The notes: a model not told the origin generated them from the letters alone. Counted from the stretch's first letter, positions 1 through 5,860 are shown. The stretch: DNA of 6,137 nucleotides from Chloroflexota bacterium (GCA_028287725.1 JAQBPC010000477.1:1-6137), one strand, 5' to 3'. Translations and numbers: made by a program.

Positions 1-488
1 AAGGCCGTGCACAGCTGGTCCGTAATGGCTTGCAGGAACTGTGCGTCGTCAAGGTTATATGCGTCCGGCGAATAGCTCATGACCGCAATTTGTCCGACGA
101 GCCGTCCCTCCGCGCGCATGGAACAAGTAAGGCAACTTTGCGATGGCCGTCCATTCCCAAATGTCCAGCCCGCCTGTGATTGATTCTTGTCGTAAAAGAT
201 CGGGCCGAGTCCGATGCTCCGGTCATACGGCTCGATATACAGGCTGGCTGCCGGGTACTCGATGGCCTCATCGATCACCAGAAGACCTTGAAGCCCTTCC
301 ATTTGGCGAACGGCCCGCGCGACATAAAACGAGTCGACCACCAGGTGTTCAGACAACTGGTTATACACAAACATGCTCAAGTCCCGCAGCTCGGGATGGT
401 CGCAAATCCGGAGCGCCAAATGTCCCAGCATCGCCAACCGAGTACTGGGATCTGCCGGCATTTTTCGAACATCCGGCTCAGGCAACAC
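1..488 (-). CDS. GAF-domain sensory protein, N-terminal part (runs off left edge)
   Basis: I translated this frame by hand. It is open from an in-frame TAG at 542-540 to the window edge, giving 162 residues with no stop. The start chosen is GTG at 488, because GGAGG lies 7 bases upstream; ATG at 461 is the alternative. Residues about 22-162 read as one GAF domain, a fold that binds small ligands or cofactors. An opening helix (LALRICDHPELRDLS) is followed by strands around DSFYVARAV and QGLLVIDEA. The typical late section is RAEGRLVGQIAVMSYSPDAY followed by a helix (FLQAITDQL). GAF domains usually sit in front of an output module such as a histidine kinase, GGDEF, HD-GYP or another GAF. That part lies outside the window, so the output is unknown. 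There is no signal peptide or membrane segment in the visible part, so it is probably cytoplasmic. Cysteines occur at 29, 119, 122 and 160; C119 and C122 form a CxxC, which may or may not matter. The GAF call is firm and the protein's role open. Confidence 0.8.
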   Translation of the reverse strand, partial: MLPEPDVRKMPADPSTRLAMLGHLALRICDHPELRDLSMFVYNQLSEHLVVDSFYVARAVRQMEGLQGLLVIDEAIEYPAASLYIEPYDRSIGLGPIFYDKNQSQAGWTFGNGRPSQSCLTCSMRAEGRLVGQIAVMSYSPDAYNLDDAQFLQAITDQLCTA

Positions 489-528
489 CCGTGCGCCTCC
501 GCGGGTACAGGTCAACAACGCGCAGCCA

Positions 529-558
529 AGAATACATCGCTACCTGTTCTATCGGCAA
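529..558 (-). promoter_or_regulatory. possible promoter of the GAF gene
   Basis: On the minus strand TTGCCG (558-553) and TATTCT (534-529) are separated by 18 bases, each matching 4 of 6 positions of the sigma-70 type consensus. A transcript would start near 522 and leave a leader of about 34 bases before the GTG at 488, with GGAGG in it. The -35 hexamer lies inside the stem-loop at 542-588. The match is modest and untested. Confidence 0.35.
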
Positions 559-588
559 TTGCTCGCCAATTCGATAGGGCCAACAGGT
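542..588. repeat. interrupted inverted repeat (13 bp) upstream of the GAF gene
   Basis: ACCTGTT+CTATCG at 542-554 is matched by CGATAG (572-577) and AACAGGT (582-588), with an extra GGCC in the right arm and a 17-base centre. The centre itself contains the small palindrome GCAATTGC. The element covers the -35 box of the putative GAF promoter. It could be an operator, or a structured 3' end of the upstream gene's mRNA. No T-tract follows on either strand, so it is not a standard intrinsic terminator. Confidence 0.45.
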
Positions 589-609
589 CCCCACGTTGCT
601 AATTATGGG

Positions 610-638
610 CATATCGGCACGCGGAATAGCCGAATATG
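610..638 (-). repeat. 9-bp hairpin just past the unknown gene's stop
   Basis: CATATCGGC (610-618) pairs with GCCGAATATG (629-638), with one bulged A and a 10-base loop. It begins 27 bases beyond the stop codon of the 290-residue gene, where a terminator or an RNA-stabilising hairpin is expected. No run of T follows on the minus strand, so termination here is uncertain. Confidence 0.4.
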
Positions 639-664
639 GTTGACATGAATCCGTTATGCGGGAA

Positions 665-1537
665 TCAGGTCGCTGATGTGATGGATTCAGAGGCCTCGTA
701 CGTAATCTTATTACCATTTACTTGAGTAATTGACCGTATTGAAGAGGCGGGGACTGGATGCGGTATCCGATACAGCGGGATACCGAGCGGGCCTTGTGCG
801 CGCGTGCAGTTTCCTGTGTAATAGAATTCCACTGCTGCAAGGTCTCGCGCTTCGTCTTCGCCAAGCTGCACAAGCGCATCCATGTAGCTATTTGTGTCGA
901 TCGCGAAGATTCCTCTCGACGGCACGTTTCGTCCATCCACTCCGATACCGGTAGTGACGACCCGATCCATGCCACGCGCTTCACCAAGGAAAAGAAATGT
1001 TGTCGGTGGCTTGCACATGACCTTGCCTGTGGAAAAATCGGGGTGCCGGCTTAACAGGTGGGCAAGCGTGGCCATTGTCTTATGCAGACCGCGAATGGGC
1101 CCGGTCCACTGCGCGTTCGGACCAGCTATGAAGATGTAGTCCGCCTCTTCAGTGGCAGGCAGCGCCATTACCCGAGCCAATTGATTCTGTTCGGTCTCAC
1201 TTAGGAGCCAGACTGTTCGTTCGCGTCCACGCCTCAAGTCCAATGGGTTGAGGTACCGGAATAGGATAGTCTCGATTTCGTCGCGGAGGGCGTCGCTGTC
1301 TACCTCCGCAAGGCCTGGAGCTACGACCGAGCTGGACCACAAATAGTGCGTGACCCCTGAGGGCGCTCGAACTCCGAATGGTGCGAGCAACTCCTCGGTG
1401 CCGCGCACTCGTTTTCGACCAAGTATGGTGCGGAACCCCGCCGGCGAGAATGGCCTGTCGAGAATCGTGGGGCCGCCTGTCGCGACCAGTTGCGCAACAA
1501 ACTCACGCACAATGAGGTTGAGTGGCTGCGTACTCAT
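665..1537 (-). CDS. protein of unknown family, 290 residues
   Basis: I do not recognise this family. The start chosen is ATG at 1537, because GGGAGAAG lies a few bases upstream; an in-frame ATG at 1570 would add 11 residues but lacks a ribosome binding site. The product looks soluble, with no signal peptide, membrane segment or long low-complexity stretch. It alternates helices (residues 8-19, 80-96, 150-164, 217-233) with strands (108-112, 133-138, 180-185), as in an alpha/beta protein. Conspicuous segments are DYIFIAGPN (133-141), GKVMCKPPTTFLFLGEARG (171-189) with the proline pair P177-P178, and VTTGIGVDGR (194-203). None matches a P-loop, a Rossmann GxGxxG or a metal site that I know. Composition and a credible ribosome site support a real gene. 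It is read as a single gene from its own promoter, with hairpins on both sides, so neighbours give little hint of function. The last ~20 codons are A+T-richer than the body. Confidence 0.75.
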   Translation of the reverse strand: MSTQPLNLIVREFVAQLVATGGPTILDRPFSPAGFRTILGRKRVRGTEELLAPFGVRAPSGVTHYLWSSSVVAPGLAEVDSDALRDEIETILFRYLNPLDLRRGRERTVWLLSETEQNQLARVMALPATEEADYIFIAGPNAQWTGPIRGLHKTMATLAHLLSRHPDFSTGKVMCKPPTTFLFLGEARGMDRVVTTGIGVDGRNVPSRGIFAIDTNSYMDALVQLGEDEARDLAAVEFYYTGNCTRAQGPLGIPLYRIPHPVPASSIRSITQVNGNKITYEASESITSAT

Positions 1538-1598
1538 CGACTTCTCCCGGCCGGCGAATGCCGAACGCATCGCTAGCTATATCACACTTCGCCTCACT

Positions 1599-1604
1599 AT
1601 TATA
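1599..1604 (-). promoter_or_regulatory. TATAAT -10 box of the unknown gene
   Basis: The minus strand reads TATAAT exactly at 1604-1599. A transcript would start near 1592, leaving about 55 bases of leader before the ATG at 1537. No good -35 box sits 16-18 bases upstream, where the sequence is around GTACCAGT, so an activator or an alternative sigma factor may be involved. The strong hairpin at 1647-1696 ends about 40 bases upstream and would isolate this promoter. Confidence 0.5.
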
Positions 1605-1646
1605 GGCACTCCATGGCGGCACTGGTACGAGATGCACGGCGAAACA

Positions 1647-1696
1647 CCACAAAGGCTCCCCTCGTGACCCTCACTTCACTCGGGGAGCCTTTGTGG
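1647..1696. terminator. strong 15-bp hairpin, likely bidirectional terminator
   Basis: CCACAAAGGCTCCCC (1647-1661) and its exact complement GGGGAGCCTTTGTGG (1682-1696) form a perfect 15-bp stem. A further 4 bp (GTGA 1664-1667 with TCAC 1676-1679) lies inside after a 2-base mismatch, with an 8-base loop. The A-tract low in one arm becomes TTTGTGG low in the other, on both strands. A clean run of T outside the stem is missing; the leftward tail reads TGTTTC. Placed just upstream of the unknown gene's promoter, it could stop leftward read-through from the operon at 2113-4484. Confidence 0.6.
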
Positions 1697-2063
1697 CATT
1701 GGGATGGATCCAGCCCGTGTCGCCAAAGACCCAGGTGGCTTCACGATCTCTCCGGTTTCGGGTCGAGCCGGCCGCTCGAACCATCTCCGGACCTGGACTA
1801 TCCATCAGGATTCAATTCCTGAGAATGCCGCTCACACTCCGCTAATGGAATTCACTATGCCGGCCAGCATACTTCATTCCACCAGTGGAAGCTAAAGCGC
1901 CTATCTCAGTGAGGCTTGTCGTGCTCTGGAGCTGTTCGTCTAAGACTTCCCGCCACCGGCCTGCCCGGAGTAACCACCGGTTCTGCAGCCCGCCGGTCGG
2001 TGAATTCCTTGACGCCCTGTCCAGTTCACCGTCTGCTCTCTACATTCAGGTTAAGTCGAAAGC
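1697..2063. other. non-coding stretch without a recognisable gene
   Basis: No frame here looks like a protein; short frames lack ribosome sites and normal composition. It is not a tRNA or a riboswitch class that I can recognise. Small symmetric elements occur. TTCCAC-CA-GTGGAA is at 1877-1890. CAGGA/TCCTG encloses a 6-base loop at 1805-1820. A 7-bp interrupted stem lies around GGTCGAG...CTCGAACC at about 1759-1780. CCACCGG is repeated in the same direction near 1950 and 1973. With the plus-strand terminator directly to the right, an untranslated RNA or a decayed gene are both possible. Confidence 0.4.
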
Positions 2064-2096
2064 GTTACCTCGGCGTTGCCGAGTTGTAAACTTTTT
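2064..2096 (+). terminator. intrinsic terminator reading rightward
   Basis: CTCGGC (2069-2074) and GCCGAG (2078-2083) form a 6-bp stem with loop GTT. An outer stem pairs GTTAC (2064-2068) with GTAAAC (2086-2091), with small bulges. TTTTT follows at 2092-2096. This has the layout of a Rho-independent terminator on the plus strand. On the minus strand the A-run comes first and no T-run follows, so it suits the leftward operon that ends at 2113 less well. No plus-strand gene precedes it. Confidence 0.5.
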
Positions 2097-2112
2097 ATTA
2101 AGCCAGCATGCC

Positions 2113-3615
2113 TTAAATAGGGGGCGCGACCGGATCGTGCCCTGGCATTTGGATGCCGTCGGGGATCTGTGCCGGGCATGTCTGCCGTAGCCTCTGCGTC
2201 AGCGTCCTGCCCATAATGAGTAACACGCCGGCGAGCGGTACGAGCGACACCCAACCTCGAAGGCCGAACACCATTCCCCAGTTGTTCTGCCATTTTCCGT
2301 CCATCACATCGCGCAGGGTTTGGTCGATCAGCGGGTTGAATAGGCCTGGAACATAATGTGGGTCGCCGAGCAGCGGGTTCGTGGCAATTACCATTGCCAT
2401 AAGTGTGGCGGACAGCACAATAAGGTACCGTGCAAGCACACCGAGCCTGCCACGGTCGGCGACGAAGGCAACCGGGAGCGACAGGAACGGTAGCGCCGGC
2501 AGGAAATGGCGAGGCCCAACACTGGCGCCGCCATCCCAAAAGGCATATCCAGCCTGAAACAAGAAGTAGCTAATGGCAATGGCGGCGCATAACGCTGCTT
2601 CAAGGCCGAAGCCCGTGCGTCGCATCCACCAAAGCCCAGGAACGGCCAGCAAGAGCCAGGGGGATATGATGAACAGCCCTCGGAAAGGGCTAAAGCTCGT
2701 ACCCCATAGAGCCTCGAGGGTTGGCAGTCCCACGCCGAGGACCCCGTGCGCCATCCCCTTGGCATAATATTGGTTGGTCAGATGTGCGTAGCCCTGCGAG
2801 AGCGGGGAGCCAAACGCTACGAGGCTATAGACCATGGTTGGGGCGAATCCTCCCACCACGCCGATTGCATAACGAATGGCCGGTTGAACTGCATCGCTGA
2901 AGCTCGGCGCAGCCGCCAGCAGATAAATGCCGAGCAGCGCGGCGATTATCGCTGTCGGATATTCACAGCCAATCGCAAAACCTGCAAGAAGACCAGCACT
3001 AAACGGCAACGATAAAGGACGAGCAGGGCTTGTGCGAAATCGATACAGCGCCATGAAAGCCCAGAACAGTAGCGCCGCGGCGAGTGCATGGCTGAACAGC
3101 AACATGCTGAACGGTAGAGCCATGCTGCCAAACACGTAGCCAATCGTCACGAGCATGGCTGGATACTTCCCGACAAGCCGGCGCAAAAACTGCCAAAACG
3201 TGGCCGCGAAGATGGCGCAGCACAGTGAAATCGTGAATAGGGTAAGTAGATACCGCAATAAGAAGCGGTCTGCCTTTGGGCCGTCGGGCATGAAAGCATT
3301 TGGAAGCACCGCGTGAAGCGGCACGTATACCACCGCAGCGAAAAGGCTTAAACCTGGGGCCTTGTCTGTGTAGTAATGGCAGGTCGCGATATTCGTATTG
3401 GTCCCGCAGTAGACCGCCTTGTCGATCAGATTTGGCGCGTAACGGTCGATGCGAACCGTATGATGCTCGACTATCGCGTAGGTCAAGGCTAGATGGCTAT
3501 CCGCGTTTGCTTGTACGCCGCGTGGGATAAAGTACGCTGCAACAATAATCACGAGCCAGAAGAGCGATCCTCCAACCGCAGGTTGTCGGCCGCGCTTGGC
3601 GCTTGTGCTACTCAC
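2113..3615 (-). CDS. polytopic membrane glycosyltransferase, GT-C / GT39-like
   Basis: This 500-residue membrane protein has about 11-12 hydrophobic helices, the first at residues 17-30. Helix 1 is followed by an extracytoplasmic loop with NADSHLAL (37-44), RIDRY (55-59), IDKAVY (64-69) and HYYTDKAPG (80-88). A later loop carries GGASVGPRHFLPALPFL. This pattern is known to me from bacterial GT-C type proteins that use a lipid-linked sugar donor outside the membrane; an acidic residue in the first loop (D39 here) is usually catalytic. The acceptor and sugar cannot be told from the sequence. The start is GTG at 3615, whose bases overlap the phosphoesterase stop as GTGA, so translation is probably coupled and the two proteins likely share a process such as envelope glycan or glycolipid assembly. 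The C-terminal tail (about 470-500) is hydrophilic and probably cytoplasmic. Other polytopic envelope enzymes are possible. The membrane topology is firm, the enzyme class moderate. Confidence 0.7.
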   Translation of the reverse strand: MSSTSAKRGRQPAVGGSLFWLVIIVAAYFIPRGVQANADSHLALTYAIVEHHTVRIDRYAPNLIDKAVYCGTNTNIATCHYYTDKAPGLSLFAAVVYVPLHAVLPNAFMPDGPKADRFLLRYLLTLFTISLCCAIFAATFWQFLRRLVGKYPAMLVTIGYVFGSMALPFSMLLFSHALAAALLFWAFMALYRFRTSPARPLSLPFSAGLLAGFAIGCEYPTAIIAALLGIYLLAAAPSFSDAVQPAIRYAIGVVGGFAPTMVYSLVAFGSPLSQGYAHLTNQYYAKGMAHGVLGVGLPTLEALWGTSFSPFRGLFIISPWLLLAVPGLWWMRRTGFGLEAALCAAIAISYFLFQAGYAFWDGGASVGPRHFLPALPFLSLPVAFVADRGRLGVLARYLIVLSATLMAMVIATNPLLGDPHYVPGLFNPLIDQTLRDVMDGKWQNNWGMVFGLRGWVSLVPLAGVLLIMGRTLTQRLRQTCPAQIPDGIQMPGHDPVAPPI

Positions 3616-4484
3616 GCACGTTTGCCTGCCGGTACAGCTCGAAGCACAATTGTAGCCACCTCGGGTCGTGCAAACAGGCGCACAGGTCGTCCTGAGGTTC
3701 CAATGCCCGTCGTAACGAACACGGGAATTCTATTGATTTCATAGAGGCCGTGCGAAAAGCGTGTCTTTGCCACATGCTGCGTCGCGTAGCGGGCAACAAT
3801 CGGCAGTCGTACCTGTGAACCGTGGGCGTGACCCGACAATACTGCCGCCCACCTGTCTGGTCCTAGCCGCCAGGCAAGATCGGGATAGTGCGAGAGTACC
3901 AGCGGCTTCGCGTCTTGCGGAACTCCTGCAAGTGCTTTCGGGATGTAGTCGTGTCCAGAGTAGGCGTCATCCAACCCTACGATCCAGAGGTCATCACGAT
4001 CGCGACGAAGTCGGTACGACTCGTTCCGTAATACACGGATTCCGAGGTCCTGGAGCGTCTGCACTATCGTATGCACTCGTACAGCGCGGTTCCAATAATC
4101 GTGGTTGCCCAACACGGCAAGCACGCCGTCCGGTGCGCGAAGTGGTGCGAGTAATTCCGCGCATGCCGCGATGGCGGGGGTCGATTCGACAAAATCTCCG
4201 GTCAACACAATCAAGTCGCCGCGCTTCGAGAGCGCCAGCTCAACGGCCCGGCGAATCGTGGAAGGTGACCACGCTCTGCCGCCCATGTGGAAATCCGACA
4301 ACTGGACGATTCGATAACCGTCAAAGGCATCGGGCAGTCCCGGTACCTCAATCTCCACGCGCCTATCACGGAGGTGGTGCCGTTCAACCAAGTTCCCATA
4401 TAAGAGCGCCGCGCCCAGTCCTGCCAGCGGGACGAGCGCGAGAAGCGGCCACGACCTGTGCCACGCAACGTTCTTCATATGCAT
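3612..4484 (-). CDS. membrane-anchored metallophosphoesterase, YkuE/YaeI-like
   Basis: This 290-residue member of the calcineurin-like phosphoesterase family carries all the dinuclear metal motifs. They are SDFH (D64, H66), GD (G96-D97), GNHD (126-129), SHYPD with H199, and GHAHG (218-222, H219 and H221). Residues 12-31 form one N-terminal hydrophobic segment that fits a membrane anchor, preceded by H, K and R, with the catalytic domain most likely outside the cytoplasm. Relatives with this layout (YkuE, YaeI) are phosphoesterases; YaeI is linked to lipid phosphate hydrolysis, but the substrate here is unknown. AGAGGGAG (4495-4488) precedes the ATG at 4484; a second ATG at 4478 is spaced equally well and would only remove MH. 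It is the first gene of a two-gene operon with the glycosyltransferase and diverges from the histidine kinase. Its length is normal for the family. Confidence 0.9.
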   Translation of the reverse strand: MHMKNVAWHRSWPLLALVPLAGLGAALLYGNLVERHHLRDRRVEIEVPGLPDAFDGYRIVQLSDFHMGGRAWSPSTIRRAVELALSKRGDLIVLTGDFVESTPAIAACAELLAPLRAPDGVLAVLGNHDYWNRAVRVHTIVQTLQDLGIRVLRNESYRLRRDRDDLWIVGLDDAYSGHDYIPKALAGVPQDAKPLVLSHYPDLAWRLGPDRWAAVLSGHAHGSQVRLPIVARYATQHVAKTRFSHGLYEINRIPVFVTTGIGTSGRPVRLFARPEVATIVLRAVPAGKRA

Positions 4485-4513
4485 GAGCTCCCTCTAGCGA
4501 AAGGCCGTTAGCC

Positions 4514-4523
4514 AGTGTACACT
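4514..4523. promoter_or_regulatory. palindromic -10 element between divergent genes
   Basis: AGTGTACACT is a perfect 10-bp palindrome and gives TACACT (4 of 6 to TATAAT, with the key T-A and final T) on both strands. Rightward, the hexamer 4518-4523 would start transcription near 4530, at the ATG at 4533. Leftward, 4519-4514 would start near 4507 and leave about 23 bases with AGAGGGAG before the ATG at 4484. Neither strand has a good -35 box (TAGCGA at 4495-4500 rightward). It could equally be an operator site for a dimeric regulator. Confidence 0.45.
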
Positions 4524-4532
4524 ACCCTCACG

Positions 4533-5759
4533 ATGGATTCACTTCTGACTAACGCTCGTACTGCCACTGCCGATCGCGTTCTCGTCGTTGATGACAACGA
4601 AGACCTGGTTGAGATGCTTTCGGCGGTTTTAAGCCTGGAAGGCTACGACCCGATCCCTGCCTATACTGGCCAGGATGCGGTTGCGGCGATGAAAGAGCAT
4701 CAGCCACAGCTTGTCCTGCTTGACCGGGCACTCCCAGACTCAGACGGCCTGGATGTTTGTGCCCGGATGAAGGCTGTCGATCCGCTGCGCTTCCTTCCGG
4801 TCATTATGGTCACCGCTAAGGCACACCGCGACGATAAGCTAGCCGGTCTCGCCATGGGTGTGGACGACTATATTACCAAACCGTTCGATATGGACGAATT
4901 GCTGGCCAAAGTGCGCGCCATGTTGCGCATTAAGACCACCGAGGATAAGCTGCGGCAACGCACCGAGGAGCTTGCGCGTCTCCACGAGGCAGAAAAGCAA
5001 ATGGTGGTGCGGCTCACCGAATTGGACAGTCTCAAAAGTCAATTCATCGCGACGGCCTCCCATGAGCTCCGAACGCCTTTGTCGATCATCAAGGGTTTTA
5101 CGAACTTGCTGTTGCGCCGAGATGACTTTGGATTTGATCGTCCGACCGAGGAGCAATATCTTGGCTTGATCGACTCGCAGGTGAATGCCCTCACAAGTTT
5201 GGTTGATGACATGCTCAGCGCCTCGCGTATCGAGTCTGGCAGAGTGCGACTGCAGCGCGAGCGAGTCGAGCTCCTGCCGATGATTCGACGAGTGCTCCAC
5301 ACGTTTGCCGTTGCGGGCTCGGAACGTGGAATAGACGTCGCGATCGATCGATCGGAGCCTGCGACGGTCTATGCCGATCCCCAGCATGCGGAGCAAGTCT
5401 TCGTGAACCTGGTCAGCAACGCAATCAAATACTCGTATGACGGCGGAAACGTCCGCGTTTCGGTCAGCAATGGGGATGAACAAGTGACGATCAGCGTACG
5501 TGACCAGGGCGTGGGCATTCCCACGGACCTGATGGACCAACTGTTCACCAAATTCACCCGGCTCGAAAATCCACGCACCGTTGAAGCCGGTGGTACCGGA
5601 CTTGGCTTGTTCATTGCACGCAACTGGGTTGAGGCGAATGGCGGTCGAATCTGGGCCGAAAGTGTAGCTGGTGAAGGAAGTACCTTCCATTTCACCCTGC
5701 CACGCTTCCGGGAGGGCGTCGGGCCGGCCGTTGAGGCCAACAAGACGGCCTTAGCATAA
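4533..5759 (+). CDS. receiver domain fused to histidine kinase (hybrid two-component protein)
   Basis: Numbering from the alternative GTG at 4515 (414 residues), the N-terminus is a receiver domain (21-138) with acidic pocket D26-D27, phospho-acceptor D70, T100 and K122. A charged helical linker follows (about 140-175, coiled-coil-like). Next is HisKA with the H-box SHELRTPL (H183), then an HATPase_c domain with N-box NLVSNAIKYS (N298, N302), G1 box DQGVGIP (D330), F-box LFTKF and G2 box GGTGLGLFIA. All key residues are present, so it should be an active kinase. With no membrane segment it is cytoplasmic and takes its signal through the receiver, probably from another kinase. No output regulator is adjacent, and its phosphotransfer partner is unknown. 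The start I prefer is ATG at 4533: there is no Shine-Dalgarno sequence, and a TACACT -10 lies 9 bases upstream, which suggests a leaderless mRNA. GTG at 4515 would lie inside the promoter and has only a weak AAAGG upstream. Confidence 0.9.
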   Translation: MDSLLTNARTATADRVLVVDDNEDLVEMLSAVLSLEGYDPIPAYTGQDAVAAMKEHQPQLVLLDRALPDSDGLDVCARMKAVDPLRFLPVIMVTAKAHRDDKLAGLAMGVDDYITKPFDMDELLAKVRAMLRIKTTEDKLRQRTEELARLHEAEKQMVVRLTELDSLKSQFIATASHELRTPLSIIKGFTNLLLRRDDFGFDRPTEEQYLGLIDSQVNALTSLVDDMLSASRIESGRVRLQRERVELLPMIRRVLHTFAVAGSERGIDVAIDRSEPATVYADPQHAEQVFVNLVSNAIKYSYDGGNVRVSVSNGDEQVTISVRDQGVGIPTDLMDQLFTKFTRLENPRTVEAGGTGLGLFIARNWVEANGGRIWAESVAGEGSTFHFTLPRFREGVGPAVEANKTALA

Positions 5760-5773
5760 CTGACGTTCCGAAG

Positions 5774-5860
5774 CTACCGAACGCGCTCCACCCCGGTGCG
5801 ACGCTCATAATGGCATTCTGTATGCTGTCGAATTGGCCGTTTGTTCTTCTCCATAATCAT
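5774..5860 (-). CDS. possible small basic protein, 28 residues
   Basis: ATG at 5860 has AGGAG 6 bases upstream, the best Shine-Dalgarno sequence in this part of the window. The frame runs 28 codons to TAG at 5776-5774, 14 bases from the convergent kinase stop. The peptide is rich in lysine and arginine (K5, K7, R8, R11, R20, R21, R26, R28), with one cysteine (C16) flanked by H13 and H17, and has no membrane segment. I know no family. The length is too short for coding statistics, so a chance ORF remains a real possibility. A second reading frame to its right ends in the same ATGA (stop at 5859-5857), but that frame looks poor. Confidence 0.3.
   Translation of the reverse strand: MIMEKNKRPIRQHTECHYERRTGVERVR

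Noticed and set aside
640..645. Perfect TTGACA -35 box on the plus strand
   Set aside because: No -10-like hexamer 16-18 bases downstream and no plus-strand gene to drive.
143..648. Several overlapping plus-strand frames at the left end
   Set aside because: They are antisense to the GAF coding sequence or its spacer, and their composition is unlike protein.
1671..1805. 44-codon minus-strand frame ending inside the 15-bp hairpin
   Set aside because: No usable Shine-Dalgarno sequence and the stop lies within the terminator-like hairpin; more likely chance.
1801..1822. tRNA T-arm-like segment GGATTCAATTCC
   Set aside because: The loop is 6 rather than 7 bases, and no acceptor stem, anticodon arm or CCA fits around it.
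1847..2008. 9-bp inverted repeat GGAATTCAC ... GTGAATTCC about 145 bases apart
   Set aside because: Six of the nine bases are the self-complementary GAATTC, so a chance match is likely.
1885..2190. 101-codon plus-strand frame with GTG start across the gap and the glycosyltransferase end
   Set aside because: No ribosome site, odd composition, and it runs through the terminator hairpin and into the antisense of a real gene.
3761..4486. 241-codon plus-strand frame opposite the metallophosphoesterase
   Set aside because: Arginine-rich translation without motifs, fully antisense to a well-supported gene.
4839..5690. Long antisense frame (283 codons) on the minus strand inside the kinase gene
   Set aside because: It lies wholly opposite a gene with complete kinase motifs, and its translation has no recognisable domain. 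It is a by-product of codon bias.
5764..5783. 5-bp hairpin CGTTC/GAACG after the kinase stop
   Set aside because: The stem is too short and has no T-tract, so I do not call it a terminator.
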